Shown here: piece by piece, positions 28,095-38,460 of the stretch
How positions within the stretch are numbered: position 1 is the stretch's first letter
How the letters are laid out: each line of letters starts with the position of its first letter
DNA from: Gammaproteobacteria bacterium
Lineage (GTDB): Bacteria; Pseudomonadota; Gammaproteobacteria; Poriferisulfidales; Poriferisulfidaceae
NCBI GenBank assembly: GCA_028819565.1
Contig: JAPPLD010000027.1
Location: forward strand, 99,772 to 163,771
DNA: 64,000 nt
Reading direction: 5' to 3'
Translations under genes and position numbers: made by a program
Notes under the pieces: generated by a model
Databases searched by the model: none
The model's input: only the letters and a program-made list of their open reading frames with translations
What the model was told of the DNA's origin: nothing

Positions 28095-30020
28095 ATGAGC
28101 AACATGATGAAGAACCTGATCCTGTGGATCGCGATCGCCGCGGTGCTGATGTCGGTGTTCAACAATTTCGCCCCGGTCGCGCAACCGCCGACCTCGCTGG
28201 CCTATTCCGAATTCATCTCCAACATCAAGTCCGGCCAGATCCGCGCCGTCAACATCGACCCGGACCAGCGCACCATCACCGGGACGCTCATCGACGGCCG
28301 CGAGTTCACCACGACCGCCCTGCAGGATCCCAAGCTGATGGACGACCTGCTGGCGAACAACGTCGCGGTCACCGGGACCCCGCGCGAAAAGCCGTCGCTG
28401 TTCATGGAACTGCTGATCCACTGGTTCCCGCTGCTGTTGCTGATCGGGGTGTGGATCTTCTTCATGCGCCAGATGCAGGGCGGCGGCCAGGGCCGCGGCG
28501 CGCTGTCGTTCGGCAAGAGCCGGGCGCGGCTCATGTCCGAGGACGAGAACAAGGTGACGTTCAAGGACGTCGCCGGCATCGAGGAGGCCAAGGAAGAGGT
28601 CAAGGAGCTGGTCGACTTCCTCCGCGACCCCGAGAAATTCCAGAAACTCGGCGGGAAGATCCCGCGCGGCGTGCTGATGGTCGGCTCGCCGGGCACCGGC
28701 AAGACCCTGCTGGCCCGGGCGATCGCCGGCGAGGCCAAGGTGCCGTTCTTCAGCATCTCCGGCTCCGACTTCGTCGAGATGTTCGTCGGCGTGGGGGCCT
28801 CGCGCGTCCGCGACATGTTCAACCAGGCCAAGAAGCACGGCCCGAGCATCATCTTCATCGACGAGATCGACGCGGTCGGCCGCCATCGCGGCGCCGGGCT
28901 CGGCGGCGGCCACGACGAGCGGGAGCAGACGCTCAACCAGTTGCTGGTGGAAATGGACGGGTTCGAGGGCAACGAGGGCACCATCGTCATCGCCGCCACC
29001 AACCGGCCCGACGTGCTGGACCCGGCCCTGCTCCGCCCCGGCCGCTTCGACCGCCAGGTGGTGGTGCCGCTGCCGGACATCCGCGGGCGGGAACAGATCC
29101 TCAAGGTGCACATGGGCAAGGTGCCGACCCACTCGGGCGTCAAGGTGAAGGTGATCGCCCGGGGGACCCCGGGATTCTCCGGCGCCGACCTGGCGAACCT
29201 GGTCAACGAGGCGGCCCTGTACGCGGCGCGAAACGACAAGAAGCAGGTAGACATGCAGGACTTCGAACACGCCAAGGACAAGATCCTGATGGGTTCGGAG
29301 CGCCGCTCCATGGTGATGAGCGAGGATGAGAAGAAACTCACTGCCTATCACGAGTCCGGGCATGCAATCATTGGCCGTACCGTCCCTGAGCACGACCCAG
29401 TGCACAAGGTCACCATCATCCCGCGCGGGCGGGCGCTGGGCGTGACCATGTTTTTGCCTGAAGACGACCGCTACAGCAACACCCGGCAGCGGCTGGAGAG
29501 CCAGATCTGCACGTTGTACGGAGGCCGGATGGCCGAAGAGATCATCTTCGGCACGGAGAAAGTCACCACCGGCGCGCAAAACGACATCGAACGTGCCACC
29601 GAACTGGCCCGCAACATGGTCACCAAGTGGGGGCTGTCCGAGAAAATGGGGCCGTTGGCCTACAGCGAGGAAGCGGGCGAGGTGTTCCTCGGTCATTCCG
29701 TGACCCAGCACAAGACCATGTCCGACCGCACGGCTCGGGCGATCGACGAGGAAGTGCGCGAGATCATCGACCGGAACTACAAGCGTGCACACAAGATCCT
29801 GACCGAAAACATGGACAAGTTGCACAGCATGGCCGACGCCCTGATCAAGTACGAGACGATCGACGGCGAACAGATCGACGACATCATGGCAGGCCAGCCT
29901 GTCCGCCCGCCCCAGGACTGGGACGACAACACGCCGGACAGCGACTCGGACGCGGCCAAGCACTCCAAGAAGGCAAAAGACACGGATTCTCCGATTGGCG
30001 GAGCCGCCGAACAGCACTGA
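28095..30020 (+). CDS. ftsH: ATP-dependent zinc metalloprotease FtsH
   Basis: FtsH is a hexameric inner-membrane protease that degrades misfolded membrane proteins and regulators such as LpxC and sigma-32. The 641-residue protein has two transmembrane segments flanking a periplasmic domain (first 120 residues). The AAA+ P-loop [12 protein letters not shown] is near residue 195, Walker [12 protein letters not shown] near 250, and the zinc motif HESGH near 418. The start ATG 28095 gives the usual N-terminus. In many gammaproteobacteria folP lies between ftsH and glmM; here glmM follows directly. Confidence 0.97.
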   Translation: MSNMMKNLILWIAIAAVLMSVFNNFAPVAQPPTSLAYSEFISNIKSGQIRAVNIDPDQRTITGTLIDGREFTTTALQDPKLMDDLLANNVAVTGTPREKPSLFMELLIHWFPLLLLIGVWIFFMRQMQGGGQGRGALSFGKSRARLMSEDENKVTFKDVAGIEEAKEEVKELVDFLRDPEKFQKLGGKIPRGVLMVGSPGTGKTLLARAIAGEAKVPFFSISGSDFVEMFVGVGASRVRDMFNQAKKHGPSIIFIDEIDAVGRHRGAGLGGGHDEREQTLNQLLVEMDGFEGNEGTIVIAATNRPDVLDPALLRPGRFDRQVVVPLPDIRGREQILKVHMGKVPTHSGVKVKVIARGTPGFSGADLANLVNEAALYAARNDKKQVDMQDFEHAKDKILMGSERRSMVMSEDEKKLTAYHESGHAIIGRTVPEHDPVHKVTIIPRGRALGVTMFLPEDDRYSNTRQRLESQICTLYGGRMAEEIIFGTEKVTTGAQNDIERATELARNMVTKWGLSEKMGPLAYSEEAGEVFLGHSVTQHKTMSDRTARAIDEEVREIIDRNYKRAHKILTENMDKLHSMADALIKYETIDGEQIDDIMAGQPVRPPQDWDDNTPDSDSDAAKHSKKAKDTDSPIGGAAEQH

Positions 30021-30043
30021 TTTCGATTCGCGGCTGACCGCGC

Positions 30044-31375
30044 ATGTCCCGCACCTATTTCGGAACTGACGGAATCCGAGGCCGAGTCGGCATCAGCCCG
30101 ATGACACCGGATTTCGTGCTGTGCCTGGGCTGGGCCATTGGCCGCGTGCTCGGGCAGGGATCCGAAACTCCTCAAATCCTAGTCGGCAAGGATACTCGCC
30201 GTTCCGGCTACATGTTCGAGTCTGCGCTGGAGGCCGGCTTGTCCGCAGCGGGCATCAACGTCTTGCTGTTGGGCCCCCAGCCGACCCCTGCCATCGCCCA
30301 ACTGACCCGGGAACTGGATGCCTGCGCCGGTATCGTCATCAGCGCCTCGCACAACCCGCACTACGACAACGGCATCAAGCTGTTCGACGCGGATGGCGCC
30401 AAACTGCCCGATGAGATCGAGCATCGCATCGAAGCGGAACTGGAGAAGCCGATGGACATCGATCCCCGTTCCCTGCCCGGCAAAGCCTGTCGGTTCAACG
30501 ACGCCGGACGCCATTACCTTGATTTTTGCAAGAGCACCGTGCCCGAGGGATTTCGTCTTGACGGCCTGCGCCTGCTGGTCGACTGTGCGCACGGAGCCGC
30601 TTACCAGCTTGCACCGAAACTGTTCGAGGAACTGGGCGCAGACGTGGTTGCCGTCGGTGCGGAACCTAACGGGACGAACATCAACGACGGTTGTGGCGCG
30701 ACCTGTCCGGAATATGTCTGCGCCCAAACCCGTGAGCACGGGGCCAGCCTTGGACTGGCCGTGGATGGCGACGGCGATCGGCTGATCATGGTCGACGAGG
30801 ACGGCGGAATCGTGGACGGGGACGATCTCTTGTACGTCATCGCCCGTGCCAGACAGGTTCAGGGCACTCTGAACGGCGGCGTGGCCGGCACCCAGATGAG
30901 CAACCTAGGCCTGGAGAAAGCACTGGCCACCCTGAAGATTCCATTCGAGCGGGCTGCGGTTGGCGATCGCTATGTCCAGGAATTGCTGCTGGCCCGCGGC
31001 TGGCAACTAGGCGGAGAGACTTCCGGTCACATTATCTGCCGCGACCGGGCCTGTACCGGCGACGCGATGGTTGCAGCGCTGCAGACACTGGAAGCGCTGC
31101 ATATTCTCGGCCAACCCCTGTGTCAGGCGCGTTCGGACCTGCGGAAGTATCCACAGACCATGATCAATGTACGTTGCCCACGCGACCGTACGCCCGGCCC
31201 GGCCACGGATGCGGCCGTGCAGAATGCGCGCAATGAACTGGGCGAGCAAGGTCGGGTCCTTCTGCGTCCCTCCGGGACAGAACCGGTGTTGCGCGTCATG
31301 GTGGAGGGAGAAGATCATGGAAGGGTCGAAGCCCTCGCGCAATCTATCGCCAACTCGATCGACACGGGTGCCTGA
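30044..31375 (+). CDS. glmM: Phosphoglucosamine mutase GlmM
   Basis: GlmM interconverts glucosamine-6-phosphate and glucosamine-1-phosphate for UDP-GlcNAc synthesis. The 443-residue product has the phosphoserine loop GIVISASHNPHYDNG near residue 100, the metal loop VDGDGDRLIMVD near 240, the sugar-binding GGETSGHI near 320 and the phosphate-binding RPSGTEPVLRVM near 410. It lies 23 bases after ftsH. Confidence 0.96.
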   Translation: MSRTYFGTDGIRGRVGISPMTPDFVLCLGWAIGRVLGQGSETPQILVGKDTRRSGYMFESALEAGLSAAGINVLLLGPQPTPAIAQLTRELDACAGIVISASHNPHYDNGIKLFDADGAKLPDEIEHRIEAELEKPMDIDPRSLPGKACRFNDAGRHYLDFCKSTVPEGFRLDGLRLLVDCAHGAAYQLAPKLFEELGADVVAVGAEPNGTNINDGCGATCPEYVCAQTREHGASLGLAVDGDGDRLIMVDEDGGIVDGDDLLYVIARARQVQGTLNGGVAGTQMSNLGLEKALATLKIPFERAAVGDRYVQELLLARGWQLGGETSGHIICRDRACTGDAMVAALQTLEALHILGQPLCQARSDLRKYPQTMINVRCPRDRTPGPATDAAVQNARNELGEQGRVLLRPSGTEPVLRVMVEGEDHGRVEALAQSIANSIDTGA

Positions 31376-31434
31376 AAGCCGCCCTTTATAATGCCCCTCC
31401 GCATTACTCCCCGATAACCACCGGATCTTCTTTT

Positions 31435-32208
31435 ATGGCCCGACCGACCGTCGTCGCCGGCAACTGGAAAATGCATGGCTCCCGGGACACCGCCCGGGCG
31501 TTGGCCCGTGCTGTCGTACACGGCGTCGGGGACGCAACCGACCCGGAGGTTTTGCTCTGCCCTCCGTTCGTTCATCTACTTGACGTCCTTGAAGAGACAG
31601 TGGAAAGCCCGGTCCGAGTCGGCGCGCAGAACGTCTGCGACCAACCCGAGGGCGCCTTCACCGGCGAAGTCTCCGTGGCCATGCTGGCTGAACTGGGTTG
31701 CTCGCACGCCATCATCGGGCATTCCGAACGCCGTCACGTGTACGGCGAATCCGACGAGCTGATCGAGCGGAAGTTCGCCCTCCTGCACCAGTCGGCACAG
31801 CAAGACGCTCCAGGCGCGCCCCGGGCAATCCTGTGTGTCGGAGAAACCCTTGAGGAGCGCGAAGCAGGACAGACCCTGGATGTGATCCACCGGCAACTGC
31901 AGCCAGCCCGAAGCTTCCCAGACGCGTTCCCGCGTGCGCTGATCGCCTACGAACCGGTCTGGGCCATCGGCACCGGCGTCGCGGCCACCCCGGACATGGC
32001 ACAGGAAGTGCACGCCGCCATCCGGGCGCACTTGGAACAGGAGATCGGAACTGCTGCACAGGACACGGTCGTGCTGTACGGCGGCAGCGTCAAGGCGGCC
32101 AATGCGTCGGAATTATTCTCCATGCCGGATATCGACGGCGGCCTAGTCGGCGGCGCTTCCCTGAAGGCCGACGAATTCCTGTCCATATGCCAAGCCGTGC
32201 GAAAATAA
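31435..32208 (+). CDS. tpiA: Triosephosphate isomerase
   Basis: TpiA interconverts dihydroxyacetone phosphate and glyceraldehyde-3-phosphate. The 257-residue TIM barrel has VVAGNWKMHG with the catalytic Lys, IGHSERRHVYGE with the catalytic His, AYEPVWAIGTG with the catalytic Glu, and the phosphate loops LYGGSVKAAN and GGLVGGASL. A TATAAT at 31387-31392 lies between glmM and tpiA but lacks a clear -35 partner. It lies four bases before secG. Confidence 0.96.
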   Translation: MARPTVVAGNWKMHGSRDTARALARAVVHGVGDATDPEVLLCPPFVHLLDVLEETVESPVRVGAQNVCDQPEGAFTGEVSVAMLAELGCSHAIIGHSERRHVYGESDELIERKFALLHQSAQQDAPGAPRAILCVGETLEEREAGQTLDVIHRQLQPARSFPDAFPRALIAYEPVWAIGTGVAATPDMAQEVHAAIRAHLEQEIGTAAQDTVVLYGGSVKAANASELFSMPDIDGGLVGGASLKADEFLSICQAVRK

Positions 32209-32212
32209 GCAC

Positions 32213-32581
32213 ATGTACACCGTCCTTCTCATCACCGCGATCCTGCTGTCGCTGAGCATCGTTGGCTTAGTGCTGTTGCAGCATGGCCGAGGCGCGGACA
32301 CTGGCGCAGCATTCGGCGGCGGCGCCTCCGGCTCCGTTTTCGGCGCACGCGGAAGTGCAACTTTTCTCAGCCGGGTCACCGCCGTCATAGTCGCACTGTT
32401 TTTTATCAACTGCCTGGCGCTGGCGTGGATTGTCAAAACTGCGCCGCCCGAGCAGAGTCTCATGGGGCGGATTGCTACACCGGAGGCCGAACAGGCTCTT
32501 CCTGAACCAAACGTCCCGGAACAGCCGGTTATTTCGGAATCTGAACCGGAATTGGATCCAGCCGGAGAAATTCCTGAGTAA
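32213..32581 (+). CDS. secG: Protein translocase subunit SecG
   Basis: SecG is the small accessory subunit of the SecYEG channel. The 122-residue protein has two transmembrane helices (VLLITAILLSLSIVGLVLLQ and TAVIVALFFINCLALAWI) joined by the Gly-rich cytoplasmic loop GADTGAAFGGGASGSVFG typical of SecG. An acidic Pro/Glu tail follows. The tpiA-secG-tRNA-Leu order is widely conserved. Confidence 0.94.
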   Translation: MYTVLLITAILLSLSIVGLVLLQHGRGADTGAAFGGGASGSVFGARGSATFLSRVTAVIVALFFINCLALAWIVKTAPPEQSLMGRIATPEAEQALPEPNVPEQPVISESEPELDPAGEIPE

Positions 32582-32616
32582 GATTTGGCGCGTTTTGTGA
32601 TAATGGCAGGACAGAT

Positions 32617-32702
32617 GCCGATGTGGTGGAATTTGGTAGACACGCTGTCTTGAGGGGGCAGTGGCGAAAGCCGTGCCGGTTCGAGTCCGGCCATCGGCAC
32701 CA
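32617..32702 (+). tRNA. tRNA-Leu (anticodon GAG)
   Basis: The 86-base gene folds as a class II tRNA. The acceptor stem pairs GCCGATG with CATCGGC, the anticodon stem CTGTC pairs with GGCAG around the loop TTGAGGG (anticodon GAG), a long variable arm follows, then the T arm CCGGTTCGAGTCCGG and an encoded CCA. An extended -10 (TGTGATAAT, 32596-32604) sits just upstream. In relatives this tRNA follows secG and precedes nuo or rimP-nusA genes; that synteny ends here. Confidence 0.95.
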
Positions 32703-32736
32703 ATTGGCTATCCAGTAATATTTGAAGTGTTTGGTA

Positions 32737-33297
32737 ATGGCTAAAAATCGGCGTTTCAAGGATCGGCACCTTCAACTATTTGATCTTGTAGATCGCTTTG
32801 AAGCTGTGCCGAGTTCGACACATGTCTATAAGGCGCTTGCCACAATAGAGCGCTTGAAAGATGAAGGGCTAAAATTCTGGGATGAAGGTTCTAGTCAACT
32901 AACCCATTGGCAGGGCTATTGCTCTGCCCTATGGACATTCCTCAACACTGAATTGGGTAAGCGCCGACATATTGAGAAACAAGATTTGGCGACCGCCTTG
33001 AGAGAATATAACGCTGAATTTGAACATTCCACTCACGGCATGTTCGAAATGCTTTATGGAATATCTGATAATCCAGACAACGACGAAAGAATCAAACAAA
33101 TGCTTTGTTGGTTTGACTTGGCATACAGATTGTCTGCCTATGCCATAACTTCTTTCTGGATCGACGAAAAGTCTGATCAGAGTTCAGTAAAAATTAAAAT
33201 GAATGTAACAACTGGAGAACGTGCCGAGGACTGGTCGTACAAAGGGATGGAAAAACCAAAATATAGAAAACACCAGCGTGGCACCGAAAAACTATAA
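32737..33297 (+). CDS. Hypothetical protein, AT-rich, directly after tRNA-Leu
   Basis: The 186-residue product (from ATG 32737; the ORF track starts five codons earlier at TTG) is not recognised. It is soluble, mainly helical and charged, with a Trp-rich middle (HWQGYCSALWTFL) and WFDLAYRLSAYAITSFWI, and a basic tail. Base composition is clearly poorer in GC than its neighbours, which suggests recent acquisition. The start lacks a strong ribosome-binding site. It stands alone between tRNA-Leu and addA. Confidence 0.55.
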   Translation: MAKNRRFKDRHLQLFDLVDRFEAVPSSTHVYKALATIERLKDEGLKFWDEGSSQLTHWQGYCSALWTFLNTELGKRRHIEKQDLATALREYNAEFEHSTHGMFEMLYGISDNPDNDERIKQMLCWFDLAYRLSAYAITSFWIDEKSDQSSVKIKMNVTTGERAEDWSYKGMEKPKYRKHQRGTEKL

Positions 33298-33395
33298 GGA
33301 AAGTTTCTGCACGTGTATGAGCAAAACACTAAGGTAATTTTTCTAAGTCCAACATCTTTCGTCCTTGACAAGTCCAAAAGGCTTTAGGCATTCGC

Positions 33396-36300
33396 ATGAC
33401 TGACCCGCTGGCTCCCGCTGATCCGGGGAAAAGCGTTGCCGTCTTCGCGTCGGCGGGAACCGGCAAAACTTGGCTGCTGGTCGCGCGCATCCTTCGCCTG
33501 TTGCTGGCGGGCGCCGAACCCGATTCCATCTTGGCCATCACCTTCACCCGCAAGGCGGCGGCGGAAATCCAGCAGCGCCTGACCGAGAGGCTGGCTGGCT
33601 GGCTGGCTCTCGACGATCCGGACCTGATTGAGGACCTGAGGAAGATCGGTGTCGACGAACCGGAGCAGCATCTGGACCGTGCCCGGGCACTGTTCGAAAC
33701 CGTGCAGTTTGCAGATCAGACTATCCGCATCGCAACCTTTCATTCCTTCTTCCAAGAACTGCTGCAGCGCTTCCCTCTGGAGGCCGGGATCCCCGCCGGA
33801 TTCGCGATCCCACAAAGGGAACAGGCCGCCCGCTTACACCAGGCTGCAGAAGACCTGCTTTTCGAGGAGACCCTTCGCAACCCCGGCAGCGAATTGGCCG
33901 AATCCATGAATGCGATCATGGTGGAAGTCCCGAACTTATGGAACCTGCGCCGCATCTTGGCAGGATTTCGGGGGCACATTCTGGAATGGCGCGCTTTCGA
34001 AGGCGAATTCACCCTGGAACAATTGCGCGCGCACCTCCACGATGAGGTTTTTCGCCTGAACGAAGCTTCGGATCCTGTCCGGATTTCCGAAATCGAGCCG
34101 GGGATTCGCCATCTTGCGGGCCTGTTGGAGAAAAGTGGCGCCTCGGAGAAATCCAACCAAGCCCAGGCCGCAGTCAAACTGTGCCGTGCCCTTGAAGAAG
34201 ACGAGACCGGAAGCCTCGAACAGATCCAGCATCTCCACCAAGCCCTGGACGATCCAAAGGGAGAAGGCGTCAGACGCTCGCTTGTTCCGACGCAAGACGC
34301 GGTACGGAAACGTCTAGGCGAGGACGATGCCAAGGAACTCGAACAGCAACTTGATTCGTGGCATCGATCGACTTTCGAATCTCTGGACGGGCTGCTACGC
34401 CGGAAAGCCTGCGAACTCAACGGCCATTGGTACACGGTCGTCGGGCGGCTGGCCGAGAACTACCAGCGCCTGAAGCAGACATACGGCTACATGGACTACG
34501 ACGACCTGTTGTGGTTCGCAAACCGGCTGATGAACGGTGGCATCGAGTGGGTTCAGTACAAGCTCGGACAGAGATTCCGGCATGTGCTGGTCGACGAATT
34601 CCAGGACACCGACGCCCTGTCCTGGCAAACCCTGCAGGTCTTCCTCGAAGCCCTGCATGAAACCGAGGACGGATCCAGTTCCGCATTCATCGTCGGCGAC
34701 ACCAAGCAGTCCATCTACCAATGGCGACGCGCCAACCCAGAGATCCAAAAGGAGGCCGGCGTTTATCTCCAGTCCTATTTGCAGGCGGACGAACCCACTT
34801 CCATGGACGCCTCCCGCCGCTCATCCGAGATCATCATCGATTTCGTCAACGACGCTTTCGGCGAGGACGGTCTTTTCCCTCTTCCGGATTTCCCCCCTCA
34901 CCAGACTCATCTGGCAGAACTTTGGGGACGGGTCGAACTGCTTCCGTTCATCCCGAAAGAACCACGCGATAAACCGTCGGAGCGTGAGCTTGATGAGCCG
35001 TTGCGCAATCCCCTGACCGATCCCCGTCCCGAAACCCGATCCACCCACCTGGAACAGATGGCCGACCAGATCGCCCAGCGAATCCGACAAATCATTGACG
35101 AACGGGTTGCCATCGAGGACCGGGAGTCCGGAGACCGCGCCGCCCGGTACCGCGACTGCATGATTCTGGTGAACCGGCGCACTCATGTGCCACAGATCGA
35201 ACACGCATTGGCACGGCTCAAGATCCCCTTCGCGCGTCAGTCCCGACAGACCCTGCTCAACCACCTGGAAGTGCGGGACATGCAGGCTCTGCTCCAATCC
35301 CTGATTCGCCCAGCAGACGACCTGCATCTGGTGCAGGCGCTGCGTTCCCCGCTGTACAACATCACGGATGAAGAATTGATGGAACTGGCGCGCACAGATA
35401 CGAACTCGGGACACTGGGCCGAACGCCTGAAGATCCTGGCTCAACAGAAAGACCCGGATCATCCGTTGCGGCGTGCAGCCAGGGACTTCAAAAAGTGGCG
35501 GGAACTGATCGGTCACATTCCCACCCACGACCTGCTGGACCGGATTTACTTCGAAACGGATGCATTGCGCTGCTACCGAGATGCTTGGCCGAACGAAGAA
35601 CGCGGCGAGCGCGCGGTCAGCAACCTGACCCGCTTCATCGAGCTGACCCTGGAGTTTGACAGTGGGCGTTACCCCAGCACAGCGGCTTTCGTCCACTTCA
35701 TCGAGGAAATGCGCTGCGGCCGCGTCGAGGGCTACGACGCCCCCGATCTCGTCAGCCTGAAATCAGATGATCAGGACGACCGCGTCCAGATTCTGACCGT
35801 GCATGCGGCCAAGGGCCTGGAGAAACCGATCGTCATATATGCCGAACTGGACAAGCCCAGAGAGCAGGGTCGGCACGGAGATATTCTGCTCGATTGGCCC
35901 GCCGACGAAACCCGCCCTCGGCGCTTCCTGTTCCGACCCCGCACAGAAGACATGGATTCCTGCTCACTGGAATGCCTGGAACTGGCACGCCAGAAAAGAC
36001 GGGCGGAAGAACTTAATCGTGCTTATGTCGCATTTACCCGTGCCCGGCAGATGTTGATCCTCTGCCAGTACGAGGAACTCCACGAAGAACTTCGGGAATT
36101 GTTCCCGGGGGCACCCGGGAAGGAAGCCGAATTGCTGGCCCGAGGTCCGAAGCCGCCCACTCTATCCACCGATGCCGCACCTCCCCCCTCTATGCCAGAA
36201 CCGGATTGCGCCGGGCTGGACACACCATTCGCACTTCCAGGCACGACCTCGCCAAGCATGGTCGACAAATTGGATGAAGCCGGAGAAGCCGAAGGCACGG

Positions 36301-36803
36301 ACAGAATCTTGGAGCGACAACACGCGCTGGAACGCGGACGCGCCATCCATGCCCTGATCGAATTGCTGGAAGCTGGCGAACCGGATAGGATCGAGCTCGA
36401 ACGCCTAGCAAATAACTACAACCGCGACCTTGAAGATCCTGATTTTCAGGACTGGCTGAACGAAGCCCGCCAAGTAGTCGCCGATTCGGAACTGGATCCG
36501 GTATTCCGACCTGATCCCCAGACCCGCGTGTACGCGGAAGTGCCCGTGCTTTGCAGAACCGAAACGGGCGAGGGATTCGGCATCATCGACCGGCTGCTGC
36601 TCTCTCCGGACACAGCCTGGGTTATCGACTTCAAGTCCCATGCCACGGAGGATCCGGAAGAATTGGCCGGAATCGCCGAGCATTATGCGGGGCAGATGAA
36701 CGAATATGCCCGTTACATCCGCCTCGTCTACCCCGACCGGTCAGTGCGCTGTTCCCTGCTGTTCACGCGCAGCCGCCAGCTGCACGACATGCCCGATCTG
36801 TAG
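33396..36803 (+). CDS. addA: AddA-like helicase-nuclease for double-strand break repair
   Basis: The 1135-residue protein is a UvrD/RecB-type superfamily 1 helicase with a C-terminal nuclease. It shows Walker A FASAGTGKTWLL near residue 15, ITFTRKAAAEIQQRL, Walker B HVLVDEFQDTDALSW near 400, the VGDTKQSIYQWRRA motif, and the late motifs ILTVHAAKGLEKPIVIYA and LNRAYVAFTRAR. The nuclease core GIIDRLL...VIDFKSH...QMNEYARYI is near residue 1065-1110. This matches AddA, which with AddB resects broken ends for RecA. No addB is adjacent, although the two are usually neighbours; it may lie outside the window. RecB is the alternative but would normally be longer. Confidence 0.85.
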   Translation: MTDPLAPADPGKSVAVFASAGTGKTWLLVARILRLLLAGAEPDSILAITFTRKAAAEIQQRLTERLAGWLALDDPDLIEDLRKIGVDEPEQHLDRARALFETVQFADQTIRIATFHSFFQELLQRFPLEAGIPAGFAIPQREQAARLHQAAEDLLFEETLRNPGSELAESMNAIMVEVPNLWNLRRILAGFRGHILEWRAFEGEFTLEQLRAHLHDEVFRLNEASDPVRISEIEPGIRHLAGLLEKSGASEKSNQAQAAVKLCRALEEDETGSLEQIQHLHQALDDPKGEGVRRSLVPTQDAVRKRLGEDDAKELEQQLDSWHRSTFESLDGLLRRKACELNGHWYTVVGRLAENYQRLKQTYGYMDYDDLLWFANRLMNGGIEWVQYKLGQRFRHVLVDEFQDTDALSWQTLQVFLEALHETEDGSSSAFIVGDTKQSIYQWRRANPEIQKEAGVYLQSYLQADEPTSMDASRRSSEIIIDFVNDAFGEDGLFPLPDFPPHQTHLAELWGRVELLPFIPKEPRDKPSERELDEPLRNPLTDPRPETRSTHLEQMADQIAQRIRQIIDERVAIEDRESGDRAARYRDCMILVNRRTHVPQIEHALARLKIPFARQSRQTLLNHLEVRDMQALLQSLIRPADDLHLVQALRSPLYNITDEELMELARTDTNSGHWAERLKILAQQKDPDHPLRRAARDFKKWRELIGHIPTHDLLDRIYFETDALRCYRDAWPNEERGERAVSNLTRFIELTLEFDSGRYPSTAAFVHFIEEMRCGRVEGYDAPDLVSLKSDDQDDRVQILTVHAAKGLEKPIVIYAELDKPREQGRHGDILLDWPADETRPRRFLFRPRTEDMDSCSLECLELARQKRRAEELNRAYVAFTRARQMLILCQYEELHEELRELFPGAPGKEAELLARGPKPPTLSTDAAPPPSMPEPDCAGLDTPFALPGTTSPSMVDKLDEAGEAEGTDRILERQHALERGRAIHALIELLEAGEPDRIELERLANNYNRDLEDPDFQDWLNEARQVVADSELDPVFRPDPQTRVYAEVPVLCRTETGEGFGIIDRLLLSPDTAWVIDFKSHATEDPEELAGIAEHYAGQMNEYARYIRLVYPDRSVRCSLLFTRSRQLHDMPDL

Positions 36804-36812
36804 AATCCGGAA

Positions 36813-37523
36813 TCAGTCGCCAAGCAGGGCCAAGATCTCTGCCGGTGGGCGGTAGCCGCGGATCAGCGAACCGTCTGACAGGAAAATGGAGGGGGTCGAC
36901 CGGATGTTGATCCGCTCGACCAGGTTCATGTGCTCCAGGACCGGGTTCGCACAGGTCTTCGGAGAGATTGACTCCCGGCGCTTGGCACGGGTCAGCGCAT
37001 CCAAGGGATCATTGGAACACCAAACACTGACCGACTTCCGATAGCTCTCGCTCCCCTCGCCGGCCCGCGGGTACAGCAGATAGCGGACTTCGATTCCGGC
37101 GTTGTTGAGCTCCTCGATATGCTCATGGAATCTCTGGCAGTATGGGCAATCGATATCCGTGACCACGACGAGCGAGTGGCGGCGCGGCATGGTCGCCGGG
37201 AAGACCAGCATCTTATCCGTGCCATAGGCGTTCAACAGTCTCACCCGAATCTCGGCCCGGGAGATCTCTGTCAGATTGATCCGACTATCTACATCGATCA
37301 GATTGCCGTCCGTAATCAGGTGCTTCCCATCACCCGTAATGTAGAAAATGTCCGCGCCGTACAACACTTCGTACAAGCCCGGCGATGGCGAAAGGCGGAT
37401 TTGGTCCGGCGTGTGGCCCGGTATCAGCAGTTGCAGGCGTTCCCGGAGTTGCTCGCTGTTCGTTTCCGCGGAAGCTGCGGCCGCGAGCAGCAAAGTACCG
37501 AGCAACAGGATTCGCCTAGCCAC
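36813..37523 (-). CDS. dsbC: Thiol:disulfide interchange protein DsbC
   Basis: DsbC is a periplasmic disulfide isomerase. With GTG 37523, which overlaps the xerD stop, the product is 236 residues and starts with a clean signal peptide ([17 protein letters not shown]). A DsbC dimerisation domain follows ([20 protein letters not shown]), then the thioredoxin fold with the active site [14 protein letters not shown], and [17 protein letters not shown] with the cis-proline. The ORF-track start at 37643 lies inside xerD. xerD-dsbC is a conserved pair. Confidence 0.93.
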   Translation of the reverse strand: MARRILLLGTLLLAAAASAETNSEQLRERLQLLIPGHTPDQIRLSPSPGLYEVLYGADIFYITGDGKHLITDGNLIDVDSRINLTEISRAEIRVRLLNAYGTDKMLVFPATMPRRHSLVVVTDIDCPYCQRFHEHIEELNNAGIEVRYLLYPRAGEGSESYRKSVSVWCSNDPLDALTRAKRRESISPKTCANPVLEHMNLVERINIRSTPSIFLSDGSLIRGYRPPAEILALLGD

Positions 37524-38409
37524 GGGGGTGGTGAACCCGGTGCATGTCTTTGAGTTTGTCATGAGCAACGTGAGTATAGATTTGAGTCGTAGCGAGATCG
37601 CTATGGCCGAGCAGCATCTGCACCACCCGCAAGTCCGCCCCATGGTTGAGCAGGTGCGTGGCGAATGTGTGTCTCAGCGTGTGCGGCGTCAGCGGTTTGG
37701 TGATGCCGGCCTTCCGAGCTACTTGACGCAGCATCTGCCAGAAAGCCTGACGGGTCATCGCCCGGCCTTGGCGGGTGACGAACAGGTCCTCGGTCCGAGG
37801 GCGGTCTTTCAAGAACGCCGGCCGGGAATCCCGGAGGTAACGCTCCAGCCAATCGGTTGCGCACTCGCCGATCGGCACCAGTCGTTCCTTCATGCCCTTC
37901 CCCACCAATCGCAGGACTCCGGTTTTCATGTTGATCTGACCCTGTTTTAGGGTGACCAGTTCACTAACCCTGAGTCCGCAGGCATAAAGCAGTTCCAGCA
38001 TGGCACGATCCCGCAATCCTTTAGGGGTGTCCGTGTTCGGCGTACTCAACAGGGTTTCGATTTCCTGCTCGCTCAGTACGGAGGGCAGGTATCGAGACGG
38101 CTTCGGGGTAATGACCTGCGTACAGGGATCGTCACTGCGCAGGGCATGCCGCTTCGCATAGCGGTAGAACAGCCGAATCGCCGACAGAATGCGTGCCACG
38201 CTGCTGGCCTGCATGCCCTTTTGGAGCCGGGAGGCCAGATACATCTGGATGTCGCCGCCATCCGCCGCGCGCAGGCTTGCGCCCTGTGCATTCAGCCATT
38301 TTGAAAACCCTGTTAAATCAGATCGATACGCCAGCATTGTCGAGCGCGCGAGTCCCTGCTCCGCCCAGCTGCTGTCAAGGAAAGCATCGATTGCATCGAT
38401 GTCGGACAT
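37516..38409 (-). CDS. xerD: Tyrosine recombinase XerD
   Basis: XerD with XerC resolves chromosome dimers at dif near the septum. From ATG 38409 the protein is 297 residues, the standard length; the ORF track adds 68 residues from the divergent gene's antisense. The catalytic set is visible: Arg in CGLRVSEL, Lys in [12 protein letters not shown], HxxR in [12 protein letters not shown], His in [13 protein letters not shown] and the nucleophilic Tyr in QIYTHV. It is coupled to dsbC. There is no sign of a mobile element, so XerD is preferred over a phage integrase. Confidence 0.95.
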   Translation of the reverse strand: MSDIDAIDAFLDSSWAEQGLARSTMLAYRSDLTGFSKWLNAQGASLRAADGGDIQMYLASRLQKGMQASSVARILSAIRLFYRYAKRHALRSDDPCTQVITPKPSRYLPSVLSEQEIETLLSTPNTDTPKGLRDRAMLELLYACGLRVSELVTLKQGQINMKTGVLRLVGKGMKERLVPIGECATDWLERYLRDSRPAFLKDRPRTEDLFVTRQGRAMTRQAFWQMLRQVARKAGITKPLTPHTLRHTFATHLLNHGADLRVVQMLLGHSDLATTQIYTHVAHDKLKDMHRVHHPRG

Positions 38410-38460
38410 GGTGCAGAAAGTATACAGCAGCGGGCGTGTTCGGTGTGCTACACTCGCCGC

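Noticed and set aside
32693-32770. ATCGGCACC repeated at the tRNA-Leu 3' end and 69 bases downstream
   Set aside because: Nine bases is within chance expectation and the second copy is inside a reading frame with no integrase nearby, so I do not call att sites.
37516-38409. Phage or integrative-element integrase
   Set aside because: Length, coupling to dsbC and sequence pattern match the housekeeping XerD.
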